In this document: positions 7,392-15,578 of the stretch, piece after piece
Position numbering within the stretch: position 1 is the first letter of the stretch
How the letters are laid out: every line of letters starts with the position of its first letter
Source: Anoxybacillus amylolyticus
Lineage (GTDB): Bacteria; Bacillota; Bacilli; Bacillales; Anoxybacillaceae
Direction: 5' to 3'
Length of the DNA: 64,000 nucleotides
Assembly: GCF_001634285.1 (NCBI RefSeq)
Contig: NZ_CP015438.1
Span: 729,501 to 793,500, forward strand
Notes under the pieces: model-generated
Seen by the model: only the letters and a program-made list of their open reading frames with translations
Told to the model about the DNA's origin: nothing
The model's database searches: none
Translations under genes and position numbers: made by a program

Positions 7392-8726
7392 GGTTCATCA
7401 CCAAAAGATGTACTTGCCCCTGCCATTAAAGTATGTTAGCTGTTTCTAACCGAACCCGCAATGCAAAACGTTGGATATTTCTGTATCCGTATCCTCGACG
7501 TTTAATCAGCTTGATCTTGTTATTCGTTCCCTCCATTTTCCCATTCGAATAAGGCGATAAAATGCACGATATGATTTCGTCTGTTCGTTTGACGAGTGAT
7601 TTTGCGATGGCACGCACAACCGAACAAGGACAAAACGAATACCGATGAATCCAAGCCTCCAAACGTCGTTTCGCCTGTTGCACGTCTTTGCTTTTGGACA
7701 CATAGCGAAAATGTTGGAGCGATTGGTAGACAGACTTTAAGTAATCGCTTTCATTACACCATTCTCGTACAATTTGACGTTCTTCCTCTATAAGCTTCTC
7801 TGGACATTGGCTCAATAAACGACAAACGTAACGAACATTTCCATGTTTCTTGCCTCCTTTGTCTAAATATTTGCGACAACGCTCTAAAGCATCTGTAAAC
7901 AGCTGAATGACATGGAAATAATCGACCACATGTGTCGCCTCTGGGCAAATCCCTTGAATCGCTTTTTTCATCGCTGGAGCCAAATCGCTCACGACATACT
8001 GAACAGAACCAGACACATGAGCCAACGCACGTCCAATGGCTTCCTCGTTCTTTCCTGCTTCAATGGCATACACTTCTCCCGTTTCGGCATCCATGATCGC
8101 CACTCCGTAGTCATGCCCTTTTCGAAAAGCAAACTCATCGACACAAACCGCCTTTGGTTGGATTTCATTCGATAGGAAGGAAGGGGCATGAGTATAAAAC
8201 CAACGTTCAACGGTCGTGTAAGGAAGCTTGAGCATACGAGCCACTGCCTGAATGGATGTTCCGATGCAAGATTGCGCGACCCATTGCTGAAAAGCATCCG
8301 TCGCCACACTTCGAGGAGCGATGGCTGGATAAGACGTGCTGAATGTCATGCCACACGTACCACAACGTCTGCGCTCTACAGGAAGTTCAATCCAAAAAAT
8401 TCCGATTCGCTGAGCATAGCCATGCATCCATTGCTTCTTTTTGCATGTCATTTTGATCGTGCGCTTCAAGCAGACAGGACATAACGGGCATTGTTCGGGC
8501 AGAGAAAGTTCGAAAATCCAACGTTCTTCTTCTTTTCGTACCTTTTGAATCAAAACATCTGGTAAATCGATGAGTTCTTTGATAAACTGAGAGTACATGC
8601 GAATTTTCCTTCAATGGTTTGGTTTGGTCACCTTTACCATACAGGAAAATTCGCATTTTTTGTACCCTCTATTTTCTCTATGCACACCTATCTTAAATGA
8701 TCAAGTACAACTTGTGGTAAAGAGCC
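7392..8726 (-). mobile_element. Complete ISL3-family insertion sequence
   Basis: 1335 bp with imperfect terminal repeats GGTTCATCACCAAAAG... and (complement) GGCTCTTTACCACAAG..., both continuing to GTACTTG. It is flanked by a perfect 8-bp duplication AAAATATT (7384-7391, 8727-8734). It carries one intact transposase gene. The precise ends make it a recent, probably functional insertion. Confidence 0.92.
7426..8598 (-). CDS. ISL3-family transposase
   Basis: Intact 390-residue transposase, full length for the family. The N-terminal zinc-binding region contains CPLCPVC and RRRCGTCGMTF. A helix-turn-helix follows (SIQAVARMLKLPYTTVERW). The DDE core includes AVCVDEFAFRKGHDYGVAI (first Asp), VVSDLAPAMKKAI (second Asp) and, near the C-terminus, the segment SNGKMEGTNNKIKLIKRRG with the catalytic Glu. 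It acts in cis on the surrounding 1335-bp element and may mobilise the 154-bp derivative at 4701-4854. Confidence 0.93.
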   Translation of the reverse strand: MYSQFIKELIDLPDVLIQKVRKEEERWIFELSLPEQCPLCPVCLKRTIKMTCKKKQWMHGYAQRIGIFWIELPVERRRCGTCGMTFSTSYPAIAPRSVATDAFQQWVAQSCIGTSIQAVARMLKLPYTTVERWFYTHAPSFLSNEIQPKAVCVDEFAFRKGHDYGVAIMDAETGEVYAIEAGKNEEAIGRALAHVSGSVQYVVSDLAPAMKKAIQGICPEATHVVDYFHVIQLFTDALERCRKYLDKGGKKHGNVRYVCRLLSQCPEKLIEEERQIVREWCNESDYLKSVYQSLQHFRYVSKSKDVQQAKRRLEAWIHRYSFCPCSVVRAIAKSLVKRTDEIISCILSPYSNGKMEGTNNKIKLIKRRGYGYRNIQRFALRVRLETANIL

Positions 8727-8831
8727 AAAATATTAGAAAATATACCAAAATTTTTATTGACAGAATTGATAATTTTTTTATTAGTAAACGTCAAATAGCC
8801 CCCACCTTTTTGAAGGCCGGGGCTTGAGGTA

Positions 8832-10463
8832 TTATTTAGTTAGCTGCTGAAAAGCAATACATGAAACAGGGAGTGTGGTTGACCAAGGAAGCATTTGATC
8901 CAATGCGTTCTTGTCTGACAAATCCATATTGGGAAGCTTCTCAAAAAGATAGCGAAGGTAATAATATGGATGTAATTGATTCGCTTTCGCTGTCTCCACT
9001 ATGCTGTAGATGATGGCACTTGCCCGTGCACCTTGTGGTGTATTAGCGAAAAGCCAATTTTTCCTTCCGATGACCACCGATTTGATCGAGCGTTCGCTGC
9101 GATTATTATCGATCTCCAGTCGCCCATCCTCTAAAAAGGCCACTAATTTATCCCATTGGTTCAGACAATACGCAACGGCTTTTCCTAATGCGCTCTTTGG
9201 CAACACGTGCTGTTTTTGCTTTTGCAGCCATGACAAAAAAGCGTCTAAGATAGGCTTGCTTTGCTTTAGACGTTCTTCATACCGATCTTTAGGATCTAAT
9301 TTTTTTAATTTACGTTCCACCGCAAACAGCTGATTACAGAAATTCAGACCTTCCGTTGCGGTCACTGGTGCCACGCTATTGGCAGGCATGGATTTTAGGG
9401 CGTCTGTAAATCCTCTACGCGCATGAGCCCAACAACCAACCAAGGTTACGTTTGGCACTTGATGGTATCCTGCGTATCCATCCACCTGCAAATAGCCTTG
9501 AAAACCGTTCAGGAAATTCTTTGGGTTTTCCCCTGCTCTCGTTTCCTGATAATCATAAAGGATGATAGGCGGCCCTTCTATTCCTGTCTGATACTGCCAT
9601 AAATAGGAGGTAGAAGTAGCCGGTCTTCCAGGTTCCTGAAGAACCTGAAGGGTGGTTTCATCGGCATGAATAATATCCAGCTCCAGAAGATGTTCGTGCA
9701 TCCGATGATACAGCACACTCAGCCATCGTTCCGCTCCTTTTACCATCCAATTGGCAAAGGTTTGTCGAGAAAGAGGCATGCCCATTCGTTGAAACTGTTT
9801 TTCTTGGCGATATAACGGGAGTCCCTCTACATATTTTTGCGTCATAATATGTGCCAAAATAGAAGGAGAGGCAAGACTGCCCGGAATGACGGATTTCGGT
9901 CTAGGCGCTGTTTGAATAGGTGTTTCGATCTCATGGTGCTCACAATGGCGACAAGAATAGACATATTGCACGTGTTTCACTACTTTTAATTCCGCAGGAA
10001 TATAGACAAGTTCTTGGCGTACTTCCGTACTCATTTCATGTAGCGTTCCACCGCAACACGAACAGACCTGCTCTTCATCGGATAAACGGTATTCGACCGT
10101 TTCGACCGGCAGGTTTTCCAGCATCGCTTCGCGGTGACCGCGTGTTTTCCGACGGCGCTGATAACGAATGGACTCCAACGTAGGTTCCGGCAACTCAAGG
10201 TTCGATTCGTTTTCTACCTCGTTGAATAGTTCCAATTGACCAGGATGGATTTTTTCACTTGAAACGCCAAAGCGTTTGTGCTGCAGAAGGCGAAGCTGTT
10301 CTTCATACCATTTTACTTTCGCTTCCAACTCCTGTTGCTTTTTTAGTTTCGCCTGTAATTCTGCATTTTGCTTTTCTAGCATTTCCAAGCGTTGGAGGAG
10401 ATCTTCAGTTGTAAGATTGGAATGAGGGAATTTCGCTGTTTTTTTCATACTCTCATTATACAA
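8832..10463 (-). CDS. tnpC: IS66 transposase TnpC
   Basis: DDE transposase of the IS66 family, 543 residues, intact. An N-terminal leucine-rich coiled coil (about residues 20-60) is followed by a basic linker, a zinc-finger-like pair (CSCCGG near 136 and CRHCEHHE near 173) and the catalytic region with HADETTLQVL, QVDGYAGYH and the C-terminal ...LEIDNNRSERSIK segment carrying the last catalytic residues. A 13-bp direct repeat inside the gene (9313-9325 and 10044-10056) is the deletion joint in the relic at 25719-26916. Confidence 0.95.
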   Translation of the reverse strand: MYNESMKKTAKFPHSNLTTEDLLQRLEMLEKQNAELQAKLKKQQELEAKVKWYEEQLRLLQHKRFGVSSEKIHPGQLELFNEVENESNLELPEPTLESIRYQRRRKTRGHREAMLENLPVETVEYRLSDEEQVCSCCGGTLHEMSTEVRQELVYIPAELKVVKHVQYVYSCRHCEHHEIETPIQTAPRPKSVIPGSLASPSILAHIMTQKYVEGLPLYRQEKQFQRMGMPLSRQTFANWMVKGAERWLSVLYHRMHEHLLELDIIHADETTLQVLQEPGRPATSTSYLWQYQTGIEGPPIILYDYQETRAGENPKNFLNGFQGYLQVDGYAGYHQVPNVTLVGCWAHARRGFTDALKSMPANSVAPVTATEGLNFCNQLFAVERKLKKLDPKDRYEERLKQSKPILDAFLSWLQKQKQHVLPKSALGKAVAYCLNQWDKLVAFLEDGRLEIDNNRSERSIKSVVIGRKNWLFANTPQGARASAIIYSIVETAKANQLHPYYYLRYLFEKLPNMDLSDKNALDQMLPWSTTLPVSCIAFQQLTK

Positions 10464-10495
10464 TAAAACAGCGGAATTCCCTGAATTTTTATTAT

Positions 10496-10852
10496 TTAAA
10501 TAACTTTCTTTGCGGTTACTGCCGAATGGGCTTGTTTCTGGTTCAATGATAGTCCATCGAGCAGCCAGCGTAATTGGCGTGGACTAATTTGTAAAGGTTC
10601 CGAGCTGTGCTCCGAAGGCCAATCAAACGTTCCACGTTCCAGTCGGCGATAATATAGCCAAAATCCGTTATGATCCCAATGAAGAATTTTCAATTTATCC
10701 CGTCCACGATTGCAGAACACAAAAAGGGTAGAAGAAAAGGGATCAAGCTGGAATGCTTCTTGGACGATGGCTGCCAACCCGTCGATGGATTTTCGCAAAT
10801 CTGTACTCCCTCGGGCGAGGTACACATGGGTCACCGTGGCCGCATTTAACAT
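10496..10852 (-). CDS. tnpB: IS66 accessory protein TnpB
   Basis: 118-residue IS66 Orf2 family protein with the typical start (HVYLARGSTDLRKSIDGLAA) and the conserved FVFCNRGRDKLKIL and DHNGFWLYYRRLERGTF motifs. It is needed for IS66 transposition, though its biochemical role is not well defined. It overlaps tnpA by 7 bp and precedes tnpC by 32 bp, so the three are translated as a unit. Confidence 0.94.
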   Translation of the reverse strand: MLNAATVTHVYLARGSTDLRKSIDGLAAIVQEAFQLDPFSSTLFVFCNRGRDKLKILHWDHNGFWLYYRRLERGTFDWPSEHSSEPLQISPRQLRWLLDGLSLNQKQAHSAVTAKKVI

Positions 10853-11163
10853 AACGTTTTCAACACCTTCACCACATCGGCAAAAAGCGAAGGGTTAAAC
10901 CCTTGCTTCACCTCGATCGAACATTCGCCGATTTTTACTTGGATGGAATCCTCTTCATGGATCGATGGATCTGCCATCACAACGGATGCCCATTTTGTAG
11001 AGGGATTTGGTGTAGCGTTGGAACCTTCGAGCCGTTTGAGCCAGTACTTCAGCTGGTGAACCTTTAACCTATTCCTTTCACACCATTTTGCTTGGGTGAG
11101 ACCACTCGCCCTGTAATCAGCAATACGCTGTTCCCATTCACGTCTTAATTCGTTTTTGTCCAT
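10846..11163 (-). CDS. tnpA: IS66 accessory protein TnpA
   Basis: 105-residue first gene of the IS66 element. The N-terminus (REWEQRIADYRASGLTQAKW) forms a helix-turn-helix typical of this Orf1 group, continuing CERNRLKVHQLKYWLKR. It overlaps tnpB by 7 bp. It presumably binds the element ends. Confidence 0.9.
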   Translation of the reverse strand: MDKNELRREWEQRIADYRASGLTQAKWCERNRLKVHQLKYWLKRLEGSNATPNPSTKWASVVMADPSIHEEDSIQVKIGECSIEVKQGFNPSLFADVVKVLKTLC

Positions 11164-11363
11164 ACCAAAACTCCTTTAATTAAGATTTCTAAAGAAATTA
11201 TGGCACGGATGTAGGGGCAAAACTAGGTGGGAAGAGTTTGACGCTTACTTTTATTATTCAATCATCATCCAATGATGTGGGAAAGGAGTGGTATTTTTTA
11301 TTGATTATGGCTTAGCAACGAACGTTGTTAAAACAAAAGGACAGAGTCAAAGGAGCGGGGGAG

Positions 11364-12812
11364 ATGTCTTTTTGGAGTTCATTAAGCAAACTAGGGCATT
11401 TGGTCGAGAAAAAGGTAGAGCAGACGGTAAAGCATGTCGCCAATGACGTCAAAAAAGTAGAGAAGACCATTCAACAAGCTGTTCAGCAAGTAGAAAAGAA
11501 AGTCGAGCCAGTGGTGAAACAAGTCGTAAAGGATACGGTGCACATTAGCCAAAAGGCAAAGGAAGCTTTTCATCAAGCGGAAAAGAAAGCGGAACAAATG
11601 GGAAAGCACGTTGCCCATGAGGTGAAACAAGCGGAGAAAGCGATTCAAAACGTTGAAAAGAAAGTGGAACATGCCGCGAAACAAGCAGTGAGAGATACGG
11701 TACATATTAGCGAGAAGGCACAAAAAGCATTTCACGAGGCGGAAAAGAAGACGGAGAAAGCTATCAAGCACGTCGTTCACGATGGGAAAAAAGCGGTGTC
11801 CGAAACGGTTCACACGATTGGACAGAAAATAAAGCAAGAAATCAAAGAAACGGGGAAAGCGATCGAACGCGATACGCGACAACTAGAAAAGAAAGCAGAG
11901 CATGTCACGAAGCAGGCGGTTCATGATATAATCAATGCAGGACAAAAAATCGAACAAGCCGCTCGACAAGTAGCGAAGAACGCAGAAAAATCATGGCACG
12001 GATTGACGAAACACCCAATGGAAAGCACAGTGGAGTTTGTGAGAGGAGCGGGAGATGCAATTGTACAAGATATCACACTGGATAAAATTCACCGATCCTA
12101 TCACAGTCCTCACCCTGTCGCTTATGAATCAGGAAAAATGGCCGGGCATGCGGTATCAACGATTGCGGGGATGATCGAAACAAGCGGGTCTGAAGCTCTC
12201 GAAGTCGGTGGTGCATCATTGACAGCGACTGGAGAAGGAGCGTTTGTGGGGGTTCCCGTCATGGTAATGGCCGGAGAGGGAATGGCCTACGGTCAAGCGG
12301 AAACATCGTTAAGCTTCAACCGTTTGGTCAAAAGCGCCGAAGAACTGTACCAACGAATGAGCCGGAGCGAAGGGGGTTCGGGGGGAGTTGCTAAGAGGAC
12401 GCCTAAAGCTACTCAGGGAATGGGAAAAGCTGAAGTTTTAAAAAGCAATAAAGCTAATGGAGCAGCATTTGAAAAAAATGTTCAAAATAAACTTTCTCAA
12501 ACACAAAATGAACTTAAACAACAAATAACAATAAAAACTGAGAGTGGAGTAAAGACAAGAGTTGATTTTATCGGAAAAGACAAACAAACGGGGCAATTGA
12601 AAATAACAGAAGCCAAATCTTCACACACAGCTCCTTTAACAAAGAATCAAAAGCAAGCGTTTCCTGAAATCGAAAAATCAGGGGCTACGGTTGTAGGAAA
12701 AGGAAAGGAACCCTATACAGGAGGGACTCAAATCCCACCAACTAAAGTAGAGGTTGTACGCCTGAAAGCACATCATCCTTCTGAACTTAAAGGTCAAACA
12801 CATAAAAAATGA
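11364..12812 (+). CDS. Polymorphic toxin, helical-repeat scaffold plus PD-(D/E)xK-like nuclease C-terminus
   Basis: 482 residues from ATG 11364, chosen because AAAGGAGCGGGGGAG precedes it directly and the same start is kept at 21542. Residues 1-215 are a long amphipathic helical array of VEKKVE..VKHVA-type repeats rich in K, E and A. Residues about 220-345 are a Gly/Ala-rich hydrophobic pretoxin region (PHPVAYESGKMAGHAVSTI). The last ~110 residues are a different, AT-richer module with D401 (TRVDFIG), E416 and K418 (ITEAKSS), resembling a PD-(D/E)xK nuclease. No LXG or WXG domain and no signal peptide are evident, so the export route is unclear. The next gene, 12 bp on, is the likely immunity gene. 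Confidence 0.8.
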   Translation: MSFWSSLSKLGHLVEKKVEQTVKHVANDVKKVEKTIQQAVQQVEKKVEPVVKQVVKDTVHISQKAKEAFHQAEKKAEQMGKHVAHEVKQAEKAIQNVEKKVEHAAKQAVRDTVHISEKAQKAFHEAEKKTEKAIKHVVHDGKKAVSETVHTIGQKIKQEIKETGKAIERDTRQLEKKAEHVTKQAVHDIINAGQKIEQAARQVAKNAEKSWHGLTKHPMESTVEFVRGAGDAIVQDITLDKIHRSYHSPHPVAYESGKMAGHAVSTIAGMIETSGSEALEVGGASLTATGEGAFVGVPVMVMAGEGMAYGQAETSLSFNRLVKSAEELYQRMSRSEGGSGGVAKRTPKATQGMGKAEVLKSNKANGAAFEKNVQNKLSQTQNELKQQITIKTESGVKTRVDFIGKDKQTGQLKITEAKSSHTAPLTKNQKQAFPEIEKSGATVVGKGKEPYTGGTQIPPTKVEVVRLKAHHPSELKGQTHKK

Positions 12813-12824
12813 TGGAGGTAAAAA

Positions 12825-13190
12825 ATGTCACTAGAAAAATTAAATGAACTGGACTCCATTGGAATTGATAAAGAATCAGGGATTGTGGAACTTTCGATTA
12901 TTGATGATTTAGATTGGATAGATGAAGAAAACCATCTGCTTTTACTACAGGAAAAAATCAATTGTTACTTAGCATTCATTGAAAGCGGAGAAATTTACCA
13001 ATCATATCCACAAGCGGCTGAACGTGAAATTTGCATTACAATCTATACAAAATTTACTCCAACCCGTTTTGCGTTAGAATTTCTCACAAAAGCACGTGAA
13101 GTAATTGAGCAGGCAGGTTTTACATTAAAATGTTTTGGATGGATAAATGATAATGAAGATGAAACAGGTGAATGGCAAAGAGTTATATAG
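12825..13190 (+). CDS. Predicted immunity protein, DUF6572-like
   Basis: Acidic, soluble 121-residue protein directly downstream of the toxin, with its own strong site GATGGAGG before ATG. The sequence around LDWIDEENHLLLLQEKINCY and LAFIESGEIYQSYP resembles the DUF6572 family, commonly found beside toxin genes. It is AT-richer than the toxin scaffold but similar to the toxin C-terminal module, as expected if toxin tip and immunity gene move together. It presumably binds and blocks the nuclease domain; family assignment is from memory of motifs. Confidence 0.7.
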   Translation: MSLEKLNELDSIGIDKESGIVELSIIDDLDWIDEENHLLLLQEKINCYLAFIESGEIYQSYPQAAEREICITIYTKFTPTRFALEFLTKAREVIEQAGFTLKCFGWINDNEDETGEWQRVI

Positions 13191-13230
13191 TTTTAACGTG
13201 TCGAATTACTAAACATCAGTGCCACAATTT

Positions 13231-13275
13231 GAGGTTGCCTGCTAAAGTTTTCTCTTTCAGGGCAACCTTTTATTT
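13231..13275 (+). terminator. Terminator after toxin/immunity pair 1
   Basis: AGGTTGCC pairs with GGGCAACCT around a 20-nt loop and is followed by TTTTATTTTATG. It closes the toxin-immunity transcription unit. It is homologous to the hairpin at 7333-7380. Confidence 0.65.
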
Positions 13276-13289
13276 TATGTACCCTTGGT

Positions 13290-13741
13290 GCTAGATAAAA
13301 TCGAGTAAGCATAAAAATAGCCCTTGCTTGTGGATCTCCTTCAGAATGAAAGCCCCAACCATCATTCGAAAGGAGAATCCTCATGCAAGAGCTTTCATGT
13401 TACTACAGATCAAGCCAAGATTCAAAAGCAATATGCCGCCATTTTCTTTTTTGTTTCTGGCCAGCTGTCGTCTATTCAGATGTACCTTCACTCGTGACAA
13501 ACGTTTCATGAAAAATCAGTTCCTTTTTGATCAGACTGTGAAACGATTCGGCACAGGCATCATCATGACAGTTGCCTTTTCGGCTCATGCTCGTTTCGAT
13601 CTTATGGGCTTTCAACATCGCTTGGTATTACTTCGAGGCATATTGACTGCCTCGATCCGAGTGAATCAAGCCCGGTGATGGCTTTCTCTGTCGAATGACT
13701 CGCTCTAGCGCCTGCATTAGGATACGTGCCTGTCACCGATC
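13290..13741 (-). pseudogene. IS3-family orfB relic
   Basis: On the minus strand the frame encodes [20 protein letters not shown], then RGSQYASK followed by a stop, and resumes as MSRKGNCHDDACAESFHSLI, then KKELIFHE. These are the conserved C-terminal DDE segments of IS3-group (IS150-like) transposases. The in-frame stop and missing N-terminal half make it dead. Its upstream edge (near 13741) is joined directly to the middle of a toxin scaffold gene, so the insertion replaced the N-terminus of toxin 2. The remaining bases to 13290 hold no other recognisable gene. Confidence 0.75.
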
Positions 13742-14681
13742 CGATGAGGTGAAACAAGCGGAGAAAGCGGTTCAAAAGGTCGAAAAGAAAGTCGAGCATG
13801 CCGCTAAGCAGGTGGTTCATGATATAATCAATGCAGGACAAAACGCCGAGCGAACGGTTCGGCAAGTAGGAAAAAACATCGAAAAATCGGTACATGAGTT
13901 TTCGAAACATCCGCTCGAAAGTACGATGGAATTTGCTAGAGGCGCAGGCGATGCGGCGTTGGCGGATGTAACGTTTAATTTTGTGCAACAACGATCTTAC
14001 AATAGTAAACATCCTGTTGCATACGAAGCAGGTCAGATGGTAGGACATGCGGTATGGACGATAGGAGGCATAAAAGTAACCGAGATATCCTCTGCAATCG
14101 GAGTAGGTGGAGCAGCAGTTAGTTTGAGCGGAGGTGGAGCATTTGCTGGGGTTCCTGCAATGGCTGCTGGTGCTGCAGGAATGACTGTTGGAGGAGTGAT
14201 GATGAAAACAGGGATCACAAACTTCTCTAAAAGTGCAAGTGATTTGTCCCAGCAACTAAGTCGGAGCGAAGGGGTTTCGGGGAAAGCAGTTAAGGGGACG
14301 GGGAATAGTTTACCTTCTTATGGGCAGAAATCAGTGCCTATGGATCCCTACCGAGAAGTATATGGATTCCCAGTGAAAGTAAAGCCAGGTGCTCAAGAGA
14401 AACATATTCCTAACACTCCAAATTACAAACAAGAAATAGCAAATGGAAAAAACAAGAGTATCTTCTATGGTGATAATAGAACTGCACAAGAATTGCTTGA
14501 TAAGTTCGCTGGAAAAGGTGAGCTATTATCAAATGGTAAAAGAGAAAGAGTAGATTTTGGTAAGCCAATTGGGAAATACTATGATATAAAAACTGGTAAC
14601 TATATAGAGACTACTAGAGGGATAATTCATTATGGAAAAGATGGAGCACATATAGTGCCTTCAGAACCATTAAAAAAGTAA
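13695..14681 (+). CDS. N-terminally truncated polymorphic toxin with Ntox50 C-terminus
   Basis: Open frame of 328 residues. The first ~16 codons derive from the IS3 relic. From 13742 it joins the same scaffold as toxin 1 ([20 protein letters not shown]), then the hydrophobic pretoxin region with [17 protein letters not shown]. The last ~90 residues match the polymorphic toxin type 50 domain: [33 protein letters not shown] and [15 protein letters not shown]. Ntox50 is predicted to be an RNase-type toxin. No ribosome-binding site precedes 13695 and roughly 130 residues of scaffold are missing compared with toxin 1, so it is probably silent, though the toxin domain is intact. The immunity gene follows 16 bp later. 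Confidence 0.75.
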   Translation: MTRSSACIRIRACHRSDEVKQAEKAVQKVEKKVEHAAKQVVHDIINAGQNAERTVRQVGKNIEKSVHEFSKHPLESTMEFARGAGDAALADVTFNFVQQRSYNSKHPVAYEAGQMVGHAVWTIGGIKVTEISSAIGVGGAAVSLSGGGAFAGVPAMAAGAAGMTVGGVMMKTGITNFSKSASDLSQQLSRSEGVSGKAVKGTGNSLPSYGQKSVPMDPYREVYGFPVKVKPGAQEKHIPNTPNYKQEIANGKNKSIFYGDNRTAQELLDKFAGKGELLSNGKRERVDFGKPIGKYYDIKTGNYIETTRGIIHYGKDGAHIVPSEPLKK

Positions 14682-14697
14682 AAAGAGGAGGATATAC

Positions 14698-15036
14698 ATG
14701 GGGTATGATCCTTTAATAGAAGCATTAAAAGAGCATAAAGATAGTGAACTGATAATAGAGTGGGTTGATGGATTAAAGATTATTGGTGAACCGGACACAC
14801 TTTTTGAGACAGACAATGGATTAGATGAGGATGATATTAATTATATGGAGTATTATGCAATCGCATTTCGAGTAAATGATATCTTATCTCATCCTATTAC
14901 TCAAGAAAACAGTATATATAATTGGTTGAAACAAAAAAAAAGTTCGTTGATTGAAATTTCTCTTTACGACGATCCACCGAGTGCAGTTTATTTAGCTGAC
15001 GGACAAATTGTGTGGAGAAGGGATCACCATAAATAA
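14698..15036 (+). CDS. Predicted immunity protein for the Ntox50 toxin
   Basis: 112-residue acidic cytosolic protein with a strong ribosome-binding site (AAGAGGAGG) before ATG 14698, 16 bp after the toxin stop. I do not recognise the family. Its position, size, acidity and AT-rich composition are those of an immunity gene. It may be kept because related Ntox50 toxins from sibling cells are still a threat, or because internal toxin translation persists. Confidence 0.6.
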   Translation: MGYDPLIEALKEHKDSELIIEWVDGLKIIGEPDTLFETDNGLDEDDINYMEYYAIAFRVNDILSHPITQENSIYNWLKQKKSSLIEISLYDDPPSAVYLADGQIVWRRDHHK

Positions 15037-15052
15037 AGAGGTTGCTTTAAAC

Positions 15053-15213
15053 GTAAACTTCAAATAGCCCTCACCTTTTTGAAGGCCGGGGCTTGGGGTA
15101 TTATTTAGTTAGCTGTTGAAAAGCAATACATGAAACAGGAAGTGTGGTTGACCAAGGAAGCATTTGATCTAATGCGTTCTTGTCTGACAAATCCATATTG
15201 GGAATCTTCTCAT
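15053..15213. mobile_element. IS66 terminal fragment (tnpC end)
   Basis: Starts with the IS66 terminal repeat variant GTAAACTTCAAATAGCCCTC and continues collinear with 8784-8942 (end of tnpC on the minus strand), with scattered substitutions. It stops abruptly at GGGAATCTTCT, where a ~28-nt piece also present at 13714-13741 begins. It is a decayed scar. Confidence 0.8.
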
Positions 15214-15242
15214 AGGATACGTGCCTTTCACCGATCCGAAGA

Positions 15243-15353
15243 GACTTAGACCTAATACAACAGGAAGCATTAATCAATAAAAAATGGCCTTCTGACATTC
15301 AAAGACAATTGGAGCAAAAAGAAATTCTTGAAGGTATTCTAAGGAGTAGATAA
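15243..15353 (+). pseudogene. Orphan C-terminal tail of a third toxin-like gene
   Basis: An open frame without a start encodes DLDLIQQEALINKKWPSDIQ, then RQLEQKEILEGILRSR and a stop. Composition is AT-rich like the toxin tips. It is cut at its 5' side by the 28-nt IS3-type segment, exactly as toxin 2 is cut. A ribosome-binding sequence overlaps its end and a mini-ORF follows, mirroring the toxin/immunity arrangement. The domain is not recognised. Confidence 0.45.
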
Positions 15354-15355
15354 AA

Positions 15356-15403
15356 ATGGATGAACAATTAAGGGGTTTTTTGGAAGATTTGATTACACTT
15401 TAA
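15356..15403 (+). pseudogene. 15-codon remnant of a possible third immunity gene
   Basis: ATG 15356 follows AAGGAGTAGATAAA and encodes MDEQLRGFLEDLITL before TAA. The good ribosome-binding site on so short a frame suggests the 5' end of an immunity gene whose body has been deleted. It could also be a chance mini-ORF. Confidence 0.35.
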
Positions 15404-15469
15404 GGTTGTAGCCCCTCCGAAGATTATAGGTATCCGTCCTCGCACCTAGATACACGCCTGAAGTATACC

Positions 15470-15513
15470 AAAATGCCTCTAACCCCTTTTGTATCAAGGG
15501 ATCGAGGCATTTT
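15470..15513. terminator. Bidirectional terminator
   Basis: AAAATGCCTC pairs with GAGGCATTTT around a 24-nt loop. A runs on one side and T runs on the other make it work in both directions. It ends the RND operon on the minus strand and any read-through from the toxin locus on the plus strand. Confidence 0.75.
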
Positions 15514-15578
15514 ATTTACCTAGTCGCTGTCGAACTTGGATAAAACGTATTTGTGTTTTGGGTAAGCGTTTTTCTTTT

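Larger units (their letters stand above)
8784..11248 (-). mobile_element. Complete IS66-family insertion sequence
   Basis: 2465 bp with terminal repeats GTAAACGTCAAATAGCCCCC and (complement) GTAAGCGTCAAACTCTTCCC. It is bounded by a perfect 8-bp duplication TTTTATTA (8776-8783 and 11249-11256). It contains tnpA, tnpB and tnpC, all intact. It is the parent-type sequence for three relics in this window: 15053-15213, 22167-22802 and 25719-26916. Confidence 0.94.

Noticed and set aside
11391-11882. Minus-strand 163-codon frame opposite the toxin scaffold (also 21569-22060)
   Set aside because: Arises from the repeat composition of the scaffold; no start signals and no recognisable family.
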